Position numbers and translations under genes: made by a program | In this document: one piece after another, positions 23,727 through 35,833 of the stretch | Numbering within the stretch: position 1 is the first letter of the stretch | How the letters are laid out: the number at the start of each line of letters is the position of its first letter | Notes under the pieces: model-generated | What the model was told of the DNA's origin: nothing | Databases searched by the model: none | The model's input: only the letters and a program-made list of their open reading frames with translations | Source: Coriolopsis trogii | Lineage: Eukaryota > Basidiomycota > Agaricomycetes > Polyporales > Polyporaceae | Assembly (NCBI GenBank): GCA_020543525.1 | Contig: JAHYIO010000005.1 | Span: 1,771,001 to 1,835,000, forward strand | DNA length: 64,000 nt | Reading direction: 5' to 3'

Positions 23727-26700
23727 CTACGCATCGTTCAGAGCAGCACGAATGCGCACCAGCTCTTCCTGAGAGCCAGGAATCAGGAATACCGGCCTGT
23801 TAGCGATCGAGCTCCAGGGAAAAGAGAGACACGCCACTCACATATGCGTCCAGATCGTATGGTTTGATCCCGTACATGAGCATCTCTTCCACCTCCGCCC
23901 GCCTGTAACCGAAATTCTCCGCGCGCTCCTCCCACTCGTCCTCAGCCTCCTCCCACTCCTCGTCCTCGTCAGAATCCTCGTCTTCACCGGGCACTTTCTC
24001 GTACGACGCCACCGCCCACAAGTCTTTGCGCCACGAGAAGGGCTTCAGTGCCTCCGGGAGCATGCTCTCGCGGGGCGCGGCTCCGGCTGGCGTTTGTGGT
24101 GGAAGTAGAGGGAGAGGGTTCGCTCCCACCGCGTCGTCAAACTCTTTGCGCATGCTCGACAGTCGGGCTTCGTCTGTCCACCATCCTGAGCGCGGGAGGT
24201 ACATCTTGTCGTGCGCGTACGCACAACGGCTATCGAAACGGCACTCTCCCACAAGCCAGTATACGCACACATTACGTCCTCTACACAACGCGAGTGAGTC
24301 TCGGCCCATGCTAGGGAAGAAATGAGACGTATGACCCACAACTCATCGCGAACGCTCCTGGAGTCCGGTGAGTGCTTGAAGCGGCAGTTTTGACCGTCAC
24401 GGCACCCTTCGCGGTTGTAAAACTTGCAGGGCTTACCGTTACCCTCGTGCGTGAAATCTTCTGAGTCGGACTCGTCTTCGATGTCAAATGGTGCGTCAAA
24501 GCTGCTCTTCTTCGCGTATTCCTTGTCACCAGACCAATAGATTCCGCTTCCGGAGTCCAAAATAGCCTCACGCTCTTCGCGCGCGGAACGATTGGTTTTA
24601 TCGATGCTCAGGAGCAGCTCGATGTCTATAACCAGGGTTGCGTATGATGAGTGACACTATGCGTGAGCCTCGAAGTCATCACTCACCTGCCCCAGCAGCA
24701 GCATAGCGACGCAACCTTCGCCTGGCCTGCGCTCGTCTGAATAGTGCCTTGACGTGCTTGGGGTCATGTAGGAGGGCGCGCGAGGCTGCGCTATCAACCA
24801 GCTCCCATCTTTAGGCGGTATGTCAGTCTGGTAATGCACCTGCTCTGCGAATAGACAACTCACTTCTTCATCTTCAAGAGTGCCGCGGCCAGATTGGACA
24901 TGTACACCGGCTGAGGTCCGGCGATCAACGCTGCCTCGCGGTACTTCGCAGCCGCCTTCGCCCACTCCTCTTCCACGAACAGGTCGTTGCCCTAGATGCG
25001 CGTCAGCGTACCCAACATGTTGCACCAGACGCACGCACCTCACCTCGTTCTTGAGAGCGTCCGCTTTCTTCATCTTCTCCTGCCGAGTCTTCACGCGCCG
25101 CTCAGCCCGAGACACAACCTCCGCCTCTCGTTCGCGTGGCTCATGCGTCGCGGCAGGAGGCACTGCAGCAGCAGGAAGAGGGATCTCCTCTTCAGTCTCC
25201 TTGATAGCATTCCACGTCCCATCCGGGCGCATCGTCACGCTTGAGGAGAATGTCCGCGCACCGATATCTCCAGGCTGAATTCGCACCCCGCACATCTCGA
25301 TCATGAGCCGCAAAGAACCCTGCTCTCCGTTCACGTCTCCAACGTAGCCTAGGTACCCGCGCCCGACAGATCCGAAGACCGCAGGGCTCTCTTCTGCCCG
25401 CTCGCCAATGATCGGGGTGGGCGCGAAGACGTGCGACTCGACGCGGGAGGTTGACGTCGGGAGGTACACCGCGGACGCCCGCGGGACGTTCTTGAGGTGC
25501 ACAGCTTTCATGCTGTATGAAGGCTGCAGCGCGTCCTTCGAGAGTGGGGCAGGCACTCCAGTCGGGTTGAGTGCGAACGTGGTCCTGTGGTAGGATCCGA
25601 CGTCCCAGGGAACGTCCCAGCGGGCGAAAAAGCTGCGCGCCAAGTCCAGACGGAGGTGGTTGCTGAATTGCATCCCGAGGACGACGATGCCGCCTGCGCG
25701 CGCGTACTCGATGAGGCGGGTGAGGATGGCGCCATACTTTGGGCGGGTGATGGCGACGTCGGAGACGAGGATCGCATGTGGGGGAGGGGTAGCAGAGAGT
25801 TCTACGTTCGCGGCGCGTACGGTGAGGACCTCGCTCATCTCCGCGTTCGTGTTGAGCGAATGGTAGAGTGGCGTGTAGAGTTCGTCGATCCAGGGCTCTT
25901 TCTCGAGCGAGAGGATGACGACCTTGCGCTTGGGGACGGTTGTGACCACAGGCGTGCTTGCTTCCTCAGACACCTGCCATGATTGATCAGTGAACTGGTA
26001 CGCATCGTATTGGATAGCATATACTCACCATTGGAGGACGTATACCCGACCCGGGGACAACTGGTGCATGCGATCCGGGAGCGAAGCACATGGCTATCAC
26101 GAGTTGGGTCGTAGGAACCCCCGGATTGACATCACCCACGTAGCCAAGGCGGCCTCTTCCAATGGACGTGAACGCTGCCGGAGTCACGTAAGTCTCACCA
26201 GACGTTTCACGACCTTTCCCCTTCCTCAGCTTCTTCCTCTCCACAGGGCTGAGATAAACAGCAGCATTGAGGGCGACATGGTTGAGATGAACGGCCTTCA
26301 TGTGATAGTCACGGGTCAGAGCCTTTTCGTTGAGGCCTTTGAGGTGGGGGTTGAGACGAAACTCGTCGCTGGTGTACGCGCACATATGCCAGGGCAAGTC
26401 CCACGCGCCCTTGAACATCAAGTCGAGTTCAATCCAGTTGACAACTGCCGCAAAGAATCCAGCATACACCACAGTCCCGCCTGATTTAACATATTCGACG
26501 AGGGGGAGGAGAATGTTTCGATACTTGGCGTGAGTGATCGCTGGTTCAGGGACGACGATAGCACGAGGTCGCACTGTGCTCGTTAGATATCGCAGTGCCT
26601 CTGAGGAGCTTCTTGCTGTGAGCAGTTCGGCGCGACTTCTGAGCTGAGAGAGCAGGTCGCAGTAGGTAGTTTCGAACACCCTGGAGATGTCCTCCAAGCA

Positions 26701-26727
26701 GAGGATCACAATCAGGGGCTTCGTCAT
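23727..26727 (-). CDS. ThuA-like/TPR/CCCH zinc-finger protein, inverted copy 1
   Basis: Starts at ATG 26727 and ends at TAG 23727-23729 (last exon EELVRIRAALNDA). Exon 1 is 26029-26727; the intron 25974-26028 separates the first domain from the second. The first and second thirds are two related alpha/beta domains of ThuA or class I amidotransferase type. Both show PxxxILSLE/ILCLE starts, a central SGGTVVYAG or AGGIVVLG strand-turn, the MKAVHLxxV block and GRGxLGYVGDVN. After a charged linker come TPRs with carboxylate-clamp residues (EGNDLF, MSNLAAALLKM, HVKALFRRAQAR), then two CCCH fingers with C-x7-C-x5-C-x3-H spacing (PCKFYNREGCRDGQNCRFKH and VCVYWLVGECRFDSRCAYAH). The tail is acidic. Clamp TPRs bind Hsp70/Hsp90 C termini and CCCH fingers usually bind RNA. 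Function is unknown. Confidence 0.8.
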
Positions 26728-27478
26728 TATAGTGCTGTGATTGCTAAGATGTCAGTCTACCATCAATTAGTTGCGTCAGGGGTGCTTACTGCGTCAAGAG
26801 GACCTGCTGAGTCACTGTCGCCACTGTGAGCAGGACCGTTCAGTTGATGCTTTCATCATAGTACTGCGTACCTGGCAGTGAGCGTTGGCAAGCCTACAAA
26901 CCGACTTTTCTTGTAGCTGATGTACAATCAGTCGCGTATTACCGGAGCAACGTTGGAGTCCGTTCTGTCCAGTGAACCTGACGTGGTGGATCGGGACAAA
27001 GGGCAACACTTTGTAAGCGCCCTATATTGATGCCATGACATAGGGTGTATTGTGTGGAAAACACCGGTTTTTCACGAGCTAGGGAGATGAAGAGAAAGCG
27101 CGCAGTAATGGACGGTCCCGAGAGATCCACCTTGCACCTCGCTATACGCGATGACATAGTAGCCAATGAACCCTCAGCATTCTTGGTGGCGAAGAGAGGA
27201 CTACATACGAGTAACTCGCTGGCCCGCTCTCCATAGCCCTTGAACTCACATTGTACACTGGCTTGTGTCAGCATGCTAGTCATAGACGGTGTATCCGAGT
27301 CGCACACTTGCATCTAGGAGTCTTCAGTCCGCATAGACCCAGAACATGTGACAAGCTCACGGTTCTTCAGACCGTATATGCCATTGTGTCCAGCAAATAA
27401 CACAGACATCACATATACCCAGGCGAACAACACCCCACACCCGCGTCCGCACGTACAACGAAACGGTATTCCGCCTGG
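26728..27478. other. Intergenic region, 0.75 kb
   Basis: No gene recognised. It holds the promoter of ThuA-TPR-CCCH copy 1 and the 3' flank of the F-box gene. A minus-strand open frame at 26939-27313 has no motif. Confidence 0.45.
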
Positions 27479-29703
27479 TCAGCATACCTTCCAAGCCCAG
27501 CAAGGACCTGCAATTTTGTACATCAGTGCGAACGCAGAGGAACCATATCGCCACGTAGTACTTACCCAGCGGATCCATCCGTTCGTGGTCTGCACCCGTC
27601 CACATTCCAAGCACGCCCATCGCCGACGCGACTCCGCCGATCTGCACGCCCTCCGATGCCCACTCGTCCCTGTCGCCGCCCTCGGTCTTCGAAACCTGCC
27701 ATCGCAGCACATTTTCCGTCAGTCCCAATACGGCTCGGATAGGGGTAGTGCGGCGCAACTCACGATCTGCCAGCGCACGCTGCCGTCCGCGACGACGGAC
27801 ACCGTGCCGTGCATGCTGCGGTGCCGGACGTTCGCCCCGCTCCCCACAGTTTCGCCCTCGATGTGGATCGTGGGCAGGTGTGCGTACTCTTTGACCGCCG
27901 CGGGCGAGTAGGACGTGATGTGGAGCCGCATGGAGACGATGCGGACCGCCTCCTGTAGATGGGGGTCTTCGAACTCGCCCGACAGCTGTGGACACGCGAA
28001 CGGTTCAGCGGTGAGACACGCTGACACCAGGAAGGAAAAAGACGGACGTTGTGCACTGGAGAGGCGATCGAGTCAGTTGGTGTGGATTGCGGACATAGGG
28101 CGAGAAGACCATCACGTACGAATCAGGTCACGATAATCCATCCAGCAAATACACCGCCTGAGTGAGCAAGCGTGTCAGCGAGCCTCGCGCGAACGCCACG
28201 ACCCAGGACTTACATCCATACACCGGTGACGCCAGCCCAATCCCATCCCTCAATCTGGCCGCTCTCACGCGCCTTCCCCTTTCCATTCCCCTTGTCGACC
28301 GGTGCGGACAGCGGCTTATACGCAGAAGAATCCCACGGCGCGCTGCCGCTTCGAAGCCCGTCGAGGGAGAAAAGCCCACGGAGGTCGGAGGCCTGACACG
28401 CCTCACGAAGATTTGCCTCGACTACGACGCGGACCGCGGCCAGATAGCCCCAGTCTGGGCGGAGCTGCGTTGCGGAGGGCAGTTTCTCCTCCTCTGCGTC
28501 TTCCTTACCCTCGATATCCATGTCGTCCTCTTCGTCCTCTTCTGCCCTCTCCTCTTCGTCTCCCTCGACGTCCGTCCCGTCTCCTCCCTCCGTCCCATCA
28601 TCCACGCTCTCATCCCCGTCCTCGTCCATCTCCTCGCTAGCTTCCTCCTCATCGTCATGTGCGTGTTGGCGCGTGACTTGAAACAACGCCAGGATGGGCT
28701 CCAGAAGCTCGTCCTCAACCGCATGCGGCACCGCGCGGCGTCTCCGCCCCGAATTCTTCTCCACGGGCAGGAACGGGCCCCAATGGCGGTCGCGCGCGAG
28801 GTAGCGCATGTTGTAAACCCGCATGCGCGCCAGTCTCCGCGCGCGCCGGAGCTGCTTCTCTGCGCTCATGTCCCGCCCGCGCACACTGTCGCCCTCCATG
28901 CGTTCAGCCACCTCCGGGGGCGTAGGCACGAATCCTGTGCAGGTCATGATGCGCGCCGCCGCCTGCATCTCGCGGAACCCAGCCCCGTCGAGGAACTGGC
29001 CCGCTAGGCCGCCCTGCCACTTGTCGCCCGCGAAGGACAGGGTGACGGATGGGGGTAGGCCCCGCTCGAGGACGACCTGGAGCCATGCGGTGTTGCGTGC
29101 GCAGAGAGTCTCACCAAATGTCTGTCCTGCTTTGCCCGTGGGACCGGCGCTGTCGGATAAGCCATTGATGGTCTGTGGCAGCGGTGGGAAGGTAGGGTAT
29201 GTGGGATTTGGGTCGAAAATGAGGCCTTCGTGTCCAGTGGAGGGCGGAGATGGCGGAAGGAAGGAGAAGACGATGGTCGGCGGGCAGGGAAGGGAGGTGC
29301 AAATCACGGAAAGAATGGTGTTGAACGCACAGGTGTTGGTAACGACAGAGTCCTCCGGGGCGACTGGGTCTGGAGGCGGGCGACTTGGATCTGTCTGCCG
29401 GCGTATGTAGTCTGCGGCCCAGACGCGTTTGCGGAATTCGGCGCCCCAATCAAAGGTATCTTGCTGCGAATGCTGCGACTTGGTGCACTCACTCCAGCCA
29501 GGACCTCCTCCGGACGCTCTCGGGTCGTCGAAGGTAGTGAGGAAGATCTCTCGCCACAGGTGGTTGTCTGCAGTGTTGTAGACGATGCCTCGGCCCAGCT
29601 TGCAAGTCTGGGCGAACGCTGCGACGGCGTGAGGAAAGCCTGCACCTGCCGCCGCAATGAGTATGTGCTCGATGATCTCTGGCGGAAGAGAGAGGATGGT
29701 CAT
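27479..29703 (-). CDS. F-box protein
   Basis: Large first exon from ATG 29703, several smaller exons, and TGA at 27479-27481. The F-box is at the very N terminus: ILSLPPEIIEHILIAAAG followed by AAFAQTCKLGRGIV. Downstream are DNHLWREIFLTTFDDPR, a basic stretch with the RNMRYLAR-like block, and an acidic linker encoded at about 28485-28640. Later exons carry EDPHLQEAVRIVSMRL, IHIEGETVGSG, EGVQIGGVASAMGVLGMWTG and the terminal GPCWAWKVC, where fungal members usually end GPFWxWKV. F-box proteins link substrates to the SCF ubiquitin ligase through Skp1. A start further upstream in the same frame (to 29853) adds only non-conserved sequence, so 29703 is preferred. Small exons near 28040-28170 are uncertain in phase. 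Confidence 0.8.
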
Positions 29704-31659
29704 GTCTGTCGGTGAAAGCGAGACGAGTGCGAGACCCCAGGGATGACTGTTGTAAGCAGAACCGAGAGCTATATGATGAGTGTAATCCTTGAGTGCTGAC
29801 TCGGTGCTGAGGTGGATCTGCGGACGGAGGAGAAGGTGGGTGTGTGAGGGCAAGTTGTGCAGTGCGCGAGACAGTAAACCCGATCGGGTGAGTCGAGCTG
29901 GCTTACCGAGAGTCTATGTCATTGATAAGATTAGATGTTGTTCCTCGTCGGTCCGTCCGGGCCTCTACACGGTCATGTGGAAGTCACGCCCCCTATGATT
30001 GATCGCGTCGCGACGCGATACCAATCTCCTGCTTCGTCCGACGAGAACGAAGACAACATGCCAGGATGTCGGAGGTGTTCAGCGGAGTGAGGAGGGTAGC
30101 TGAAGAACTAGGGCAGCAGGAGAGACCCTCGTTCGAGGCAAGGGGCGGTAGGTTCTGCAAGGCGGATCGGGCGGGGTCAGCGTACTCGCGACCGATGCGC
30201 CCGCGTGCGCAGACCGACCTTACCCACTCAAGAGAAGCCTATGAGCGCAACGCGGGCGTTGCCAGACTTCTGAACGTCAATTCCGGTCCCTCCTCCCAGA
30301 CTTGGCGGTCGGCTCAAGCAATATCGCGCAAGTTTGGCTTTCAGTGTACCCAGATGGCACTCTGTAGCCTACTTCGCCAAATAGTGAACGGGCTTCAGGG
30401 GACAGAAATGCTGACTCTTCTCTGCTGTTGTGCAATGGGTTCTGACCGTATGCAGACTGATGGTAACGACTCACTCCGCGCCATCTCCTCTATGAAAAAT
30501 AATAAGGTCAATACTCGGACGTCCTAACGCGCGTAAACGATTTCATGAGCTCGCCCTAAATATGCTTAATATAAACCAGAAGTATCAAGCCGTATCAGGG
30601 TCGGATGAATGTGCCGCGACTCACCTTCTTCATAATACCCATCTTGTGCTCAGTATAATTCACTGATGTCTGTGCTCTGACGTGTCCTGTGCGGTGTAAG
30701 AGGGTAGCTGCAAACTTTCCTGCAGGGGGATGGAGAGGACGCAAGTGCACAAGACACTCGGCTTCTTCCCTCCCGACGGGAGCGAGACGTCTATGAACGC
30801 GGTAGTTATTACAATAGATGTTGCAACTCCCCGGTTTATAGACCTACAGGGGTTGCATGTCCGATAAGACACCCCTCCCGCTCCCCTTCCTGTAGACGCA
30901 AAGAAAGAAAAAGAGAGATGATAGAGAGAGAGAAGAGAGGGAATGAACATAGACAGGTCGGCGCGCGAGGATTGTCGCGTCGCGCGCTCATCGCGATCCG
31001 CGAGGAGACGCGGTCACGTGACATTATTGAAAGACCGTCGCGCTGGGCGCTTGCAAGTCCATGGAACGCTGACTGACATCCGACGTGGGCTGCAGGCTTA
31101 GCGCAGCAGGCCGTGGGCTGCCCATCAGTGTGTAGCCCTGAGGCACGTCCACGCACAGCGGCCGAGGTCGGGCATCATTATGCAAAGGCAATCGAATATC
31201 TACTATGATGCTGGCGTTCAACTTCTTGAAGCTGAACTTCTTCAAACAGTTCAAGTTCTCCTCATACTATATAAGTTTGGAAATGCTGACTGGCCACGCT
31301 GGGAATGTGCACAGATTCAGGAGGAGACTTGGGTCGCAGTTTTCGCCACGTTGCGACAATCGTAATGTTCTCCCCCACCCACCATAGATCTAGAACATAC
31401 GATCAGGCCACAAGCGACTGGCGCTTGTTGGATATACCCCTTTGTCCTGACCATTACGTCCACTACTCGCCACTAGGAAGACGAACACATACGCCTTTAA
31501 ATCTCAACGCCTTTCAAGGCAGCTATATAATCGACACCATTGTGGTTGGGACTTACGCCTCCTTCCACTCTCAGTTACCACTCCAGCTACATTACAGAGG
31601 CTACGTGTCTCTCAAGCGAGGCTGCTAACGTCCAACCAACTTCATTTGACTGCCTCAAA
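29704..31659. other. Intergenic region, 2.0 kb, with a purine-rich tract
   Basis: No gene recognised. A GA-rich run (repeated GAAAG and GAGAGA) lies at about 30897-30948. The last 150 bp are the promoter and leader of ThuA-TPR-CCCH copy 2; the open frame extends upstream of its ATG but is not conserved with copy 1. TATATAA near 31525 is a possible TATA box. Confidence 0.45.
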
Positions 31660-34600
31660 ATGGCCAAGCCACTCATCATCCTCCTTCAGATGGAAGATGC
31701 GGAGAACTTCTTCGAGAAAAAGAGCCGACACCTTCTGACCCAACTCGCAAGCCGCGCGGAAGTGCGCCGCGCCAGATCGGCCTCGGAAGCACGTCGATAC
31801 CTCACAAGCACCATTCGTCCTCGTGCTGTCATCGTGGCCGACGCGGCGGTCACCTACCCACAGTACCGGGACATCCTCCTCCTTCTTGTTGAGTACGTCA
31901 AAGCGGGTGGCACCACGGTTTTTACTGGACGGCTTTACGATGCATCGGAGACGCGGGACCCGCTCATGCTCGACTTCATGTTCAGCGACGCGTGGGGTCT
32001 TCCCTGGCGCGCGTTTGGACGGGTCTACGACCAATTCCACCTTTACACTCACGGCGCGAAAGTCGAGACGAAGGCCTTGGCCAAAAAGTACAGCATGACG
32101 GCTGTACAACTCTATGACGTGCCTCTCAGCTCTGTCCTGTATATCAGCTCGTTGCGGGTTCACGTGCTCTCGAAGGTCAAAGGTCCCGTTCGGTCACCCA
32201 ATGGGACGGAGGTGACACCGGCGGCCTATGCGAGCGTCGGAAGAGGTCGCGTTGGGTTCATCGGCGACGTGAACTTGGAAGTCCCTACGACTAAGGTCAT
32301 CCTCGCAATGTGCTTCGCCCCGGGATCATACGCACCGGTTCCACCTGGTACGGGTATCTCCCCCAGTGCACGTTACATTCCGTCGCGAGCCACTCCAACC
32401 AACGAGGGTCTGCAGGTCTCCAACGAGACTCAAGATAAGCCGACTGTCGTCATTGCGACTAAGCGCAAGATCATCATCCTCTCGCTCGAGAAAGAGCCCT
32501 GGATCGACGAACTCTACACGCCACTCTACAGCTCCCTCAAGAAAAACGCGGAGATGAGCGAGGTCCTCACCGTACGCGCCGCGAATGTAGAACTCTCTGC
32601 TACCCCTCCCCCACATGCGATCCTCGTCTCCGACGTCGCCATCACCCGCCCAAAGTATGGCGCCATCCTCACCCGCCTCATCGAGTACGCGCGCGCAGGC
32701 GGCATCGTCGTCCTCGGGATGCAATTCAGCAACCACCTCCGTCTGGACTTGGCGCGCAGCTTTTTCGCCCGCTGGGACGTTCCCTGGGACGTCGGATCCT
32801 ACCACAGGACCACGTTCGCACTCAACCCGACTGGAGTGCCTGCCCCACTCTTGAAGGACGCGCTCCAGCCTTCATACAGCATGAAAGCTGTGCACCTCAA
32901 GAACGTCCCGCGGGCGTCCGCGGTGTACCTCCCGACGTCAAGCTCCCGCGTCGAGTCGCACGTCTTCGCGCCCACCCCGATCACTGGCGAGCGTACAGAG
33001 GAGAGCCCTGCGGTCTTCGGATCTGTCGGGCGCGGGTACCTAGGCTACGTTGGAGACGTGAACGGAGAGCAGGGTTCCTTGCGGCTCATGATCGAGATGT
33101 GCGGGGTGCGAATTCAGCCTGGAGATATCGGTGCGCGGACGTTCTCCTCGAGCGTGACGATGCATCCCGACGGGACGAAGGAAGCTATCAAGGAGACTGA
33201 AGAGGAGATCCCTCTTCCTCCTGTTGCGGTGGCGCCTTCTGTGCATCCGCGTGAGCGGGAGGCGGAGGTCGTCGCGCGAGCTGAGCGGCGCGCGAAGACT
33301 CGGCAGGAGAAGGCGAAGAAAGCGGACGCTCTCAAGGATGAGGTGCGTAAGTTGAACTTGCATACGACCTGGATGGCAAGCTGACACGCATGCAGGGGAA
33401 TGCGCTCTTCAGGGCAGAGAAATGGACGGAGTCCGCGGAGAAGTATCGCGAAGCGGCGCTGCTCGCTGGACCCCAGCCAGTATACTTGGCCAACTTGGCT
33501 GCGTCCCTGCTGAAGATGGAGCGGTAAGTCCACCAATCGTTGCGGAAGATCAAGTCCTCAACTCAAATACTCTCAGGTGGGAGTTGGCTGATAGTGCAGC
33601 AACGCGCGCCCTCATGCACGAGCCCAATCACATAAAGGCGTTGTACAGGAGGGCCCAAGCGAGGACACAACTGGGTCGCTATGCTGCTGCTGAAGCGGGT
33701 GAGTGAGGATTGATAGGGTTGCTTGAACGTGCGCTCACCACAAAGCCGCCACGTAGACATTCAGCTCCTCCTTAGCATCGACAAAACGAACCGTCCCGCT
33801 CTTGACGAGCTCGCCGCCATCCAGAAGCGAACGGATCGCCCAGCACGAGACTGGCCAGGGGATAAGGAGTACGCAAAAAGGGGTGGACTCGACACCCCGC
33901 TAGAACTCGATAATGAGTCTGATTCCGAGGACTTCACGCACGCGGGCAACGGTACCCCATGCAAGTTCTACAACCACGGCGGGTGCCGTCATGGCAAGAC
34001 TTGCCGCTTCAAGCATGCGCCGGACTCTAGGAGCGTGCGCGATGAATTGTGCGTTCCATCTTGCGTGATCGTGTCAGCTTGATGTGGCGAATACTCACCT
34101 CCGTCGCTCGTGTGTCCAGGGGGCGCAACGTGTGCGCGTACTGGCTCCTCGGAGAATGCCGCCACAGTGATCGTTGCGTCTACGCACACGACAAGACATA
34201 TCTCCCGGCTTCTAAATGGTGGAGGGACGAGCGCCGGCTGTCGCGCATGCGCAAAGAGTTCGACGACGCGGTCAAGGCGCATCCTCTCCCTTTAGCTGCA
34301 TCACAAGGAGCCCGGACGGGAGGGCATGAGAGCATGCTGCCAGAAGCGCTCAAGCCAGCACCTTGGCGCAAGGATTTGTGGGCCGTGGCGCCGTTCGAGA
34401 AGAGTCCTGATGATGACGAAGACGAAGACTTCGAAGACGAGGATGATGAGGACGAGTGGGAGGACGAAGACGAAGAAGTGGATGACGGGGATGAAGACGC
34501 ATGGTTCGATGAGGACGAGTTGGACGAGCGGTCGATGAACATGGGATTCACAGAGGCAGACGTTGAAGAAATGCTCATGTATGGGATCAAGCCATACGAT

Positions 34601-34731
34601 GTTGATGCATATGTGAGTGAGTGACGCTTACTCGTCTAGGATATGGCTGACTGGGGCCTCCTCCGGTTCTGCACTGACAGGCGGAGCTAATGGGTATCCG
34701 TGCTGCGCTCGGCGAGTACGACTATTATTGA
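31660..34731 (+). CDS. ThuA-like/TPR/CCCH zinc-finger protein, inverted copy 2
   Basis: Starts at ATG 31660 (MAKPLIILLQMED) and ends TGA 34729-34731 after GIRAALGEYDYY. It has the same plan as copy 1: two ThuA-like domains, TPRs (AEKWTESAEKYREAALLAG, LANLAASLLKME, HIKALYRRAQAR) and two CCCH fingers (PCKFYNHGGCRHGKTCRFKH and VCAYWLLGECRHSDRCVYAH). The acidic tail is longer, around 34410-34520. Domains 1 and 2 are joined by an open reading frame where copy 1 has an intron. The second ThuA-like domain is almost identical in DNA to copy 1 (about 32460-33160), while the first domain is only about half identical in protein. The TPR/CCCH exons share intron positions with copy 1. The two genes are transcribed away from each other. 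Function is unknown. Confidence 0.8.
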
Positions 34732-35833
34732 TCATGACATCGATAGTGTCTTCTCCGTGTCCTGCTTTCCACTAGCAGTCACTGAGATTGTAGCTTGATC
34801 TCAATCGATGATAGAATGATCGCCACGAGTCATCGGAGCTCGGAACCTGCGAGAGTTTCCAACAAGCGTTCAGTAGCGCCTTTGCCCGATTTGGAAACAA
34901 TACTTGCCGCCGGTGCGGATTGTTCTCTGATCTGCGTTTCGATGAGTGTCCGGATCCGCAGGTGTACTGCAGATGGTCACCCTCCGTATTTCTCACCGTT
35001 TTCGATTCCCGGTATTGTTTGGAGAGAGGGCGGAGTCGAGATCGGATGTTCGGAACGTGGCGTGAGCCTCCAGAGCTATCGAACATCACAGGGGGTGTAC
35101 AGCCACCTTTTCTTATTGTCTTTGAGACGAGCTGATCGTATGGAGCGGCATGAACTCCCACAGTACCGTATTGCGCAGACGCGGATGCCCGATTGGACCC
35201 TTCCCGAAGGCATTTTAGGACGCGCGCAGTTCCCAAAGTAATGGAGGGACGACTCGAGTAGTGAGCCCATGGTGCAATCATGGTCCATGACTTTGCTGTA
35301 CTGATCGGATGCACCTGATTGGTAACAATAAGACTCATGGCATCTTAGATACTCGCGCTGTGGCAATTACTCTTCTGATCCTCGGGAAAGGACGTACTTC
35401 ACCGATGTAGCATACACGCAGACCACAAGGTTCACGATGACCACCGCGATCCATGGGTCTTCGTCAGAACTTCAGAAGCGCGGGTTTGCAAGTCGAGAAG
35501 CAATGCCTATGAGGAGATCGCTTGACCGATGGCGCACAAGAACAGCTAGGCTGCTTCGAGGGGCCAGCGACTCCGACTATGACGCGCGCCTGGGATAGTC
35601 CGGATTTTTCGAGGTCGATCTGACTGCCCGATAGGATTAGCATTCTGGGTGCGCGATCAAAGAAAAGGGGAGGGTCTCGAGGAGGCGAACCCCCCTCGCT
35701 CCCCCGTTCCCCGCGATGCCCCTCACACACTCCCGGTCAGCGAGCATTCAGGACGAGCTCATAGAGCTGGGGTATAACTGGTGAGCAGAGTGTCATTGTC
35801 TCGAGTCGGGATCCAAGATGGAGCGACGCACCA
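34732..35833. other. Intergenic region, 1.1 kb
   Basis: No gene recognised. The minus-strand open frame 34772-35338 (188 codons) has no family motif and no supporting context. The last 100 bp should be the promoter of the protease-like gene. Confidence 0.4.

Noticed and set aside
28162..29007. 281-codon open frame antisense to the F-box gene
   Set aside because: Complementary to the acidic and conserved parts of the F-box protein exon; its hydrophobic look comes from the complement of Glu/Asp codons.
32326..32805. Minus-strand open frames opposite the ThuA-TPR-CCCH copies (also at 25587-25982)
   Set aside because: Seen in both copies only because the sense DNA is nearly identical there; sense frames carry the conserved domains.
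34772..35338. 188-codon minus-strand open frame
   Set aside because: No motif, no codon pattern or splice context like its neighbours, and overlapping open frames on the other strand.
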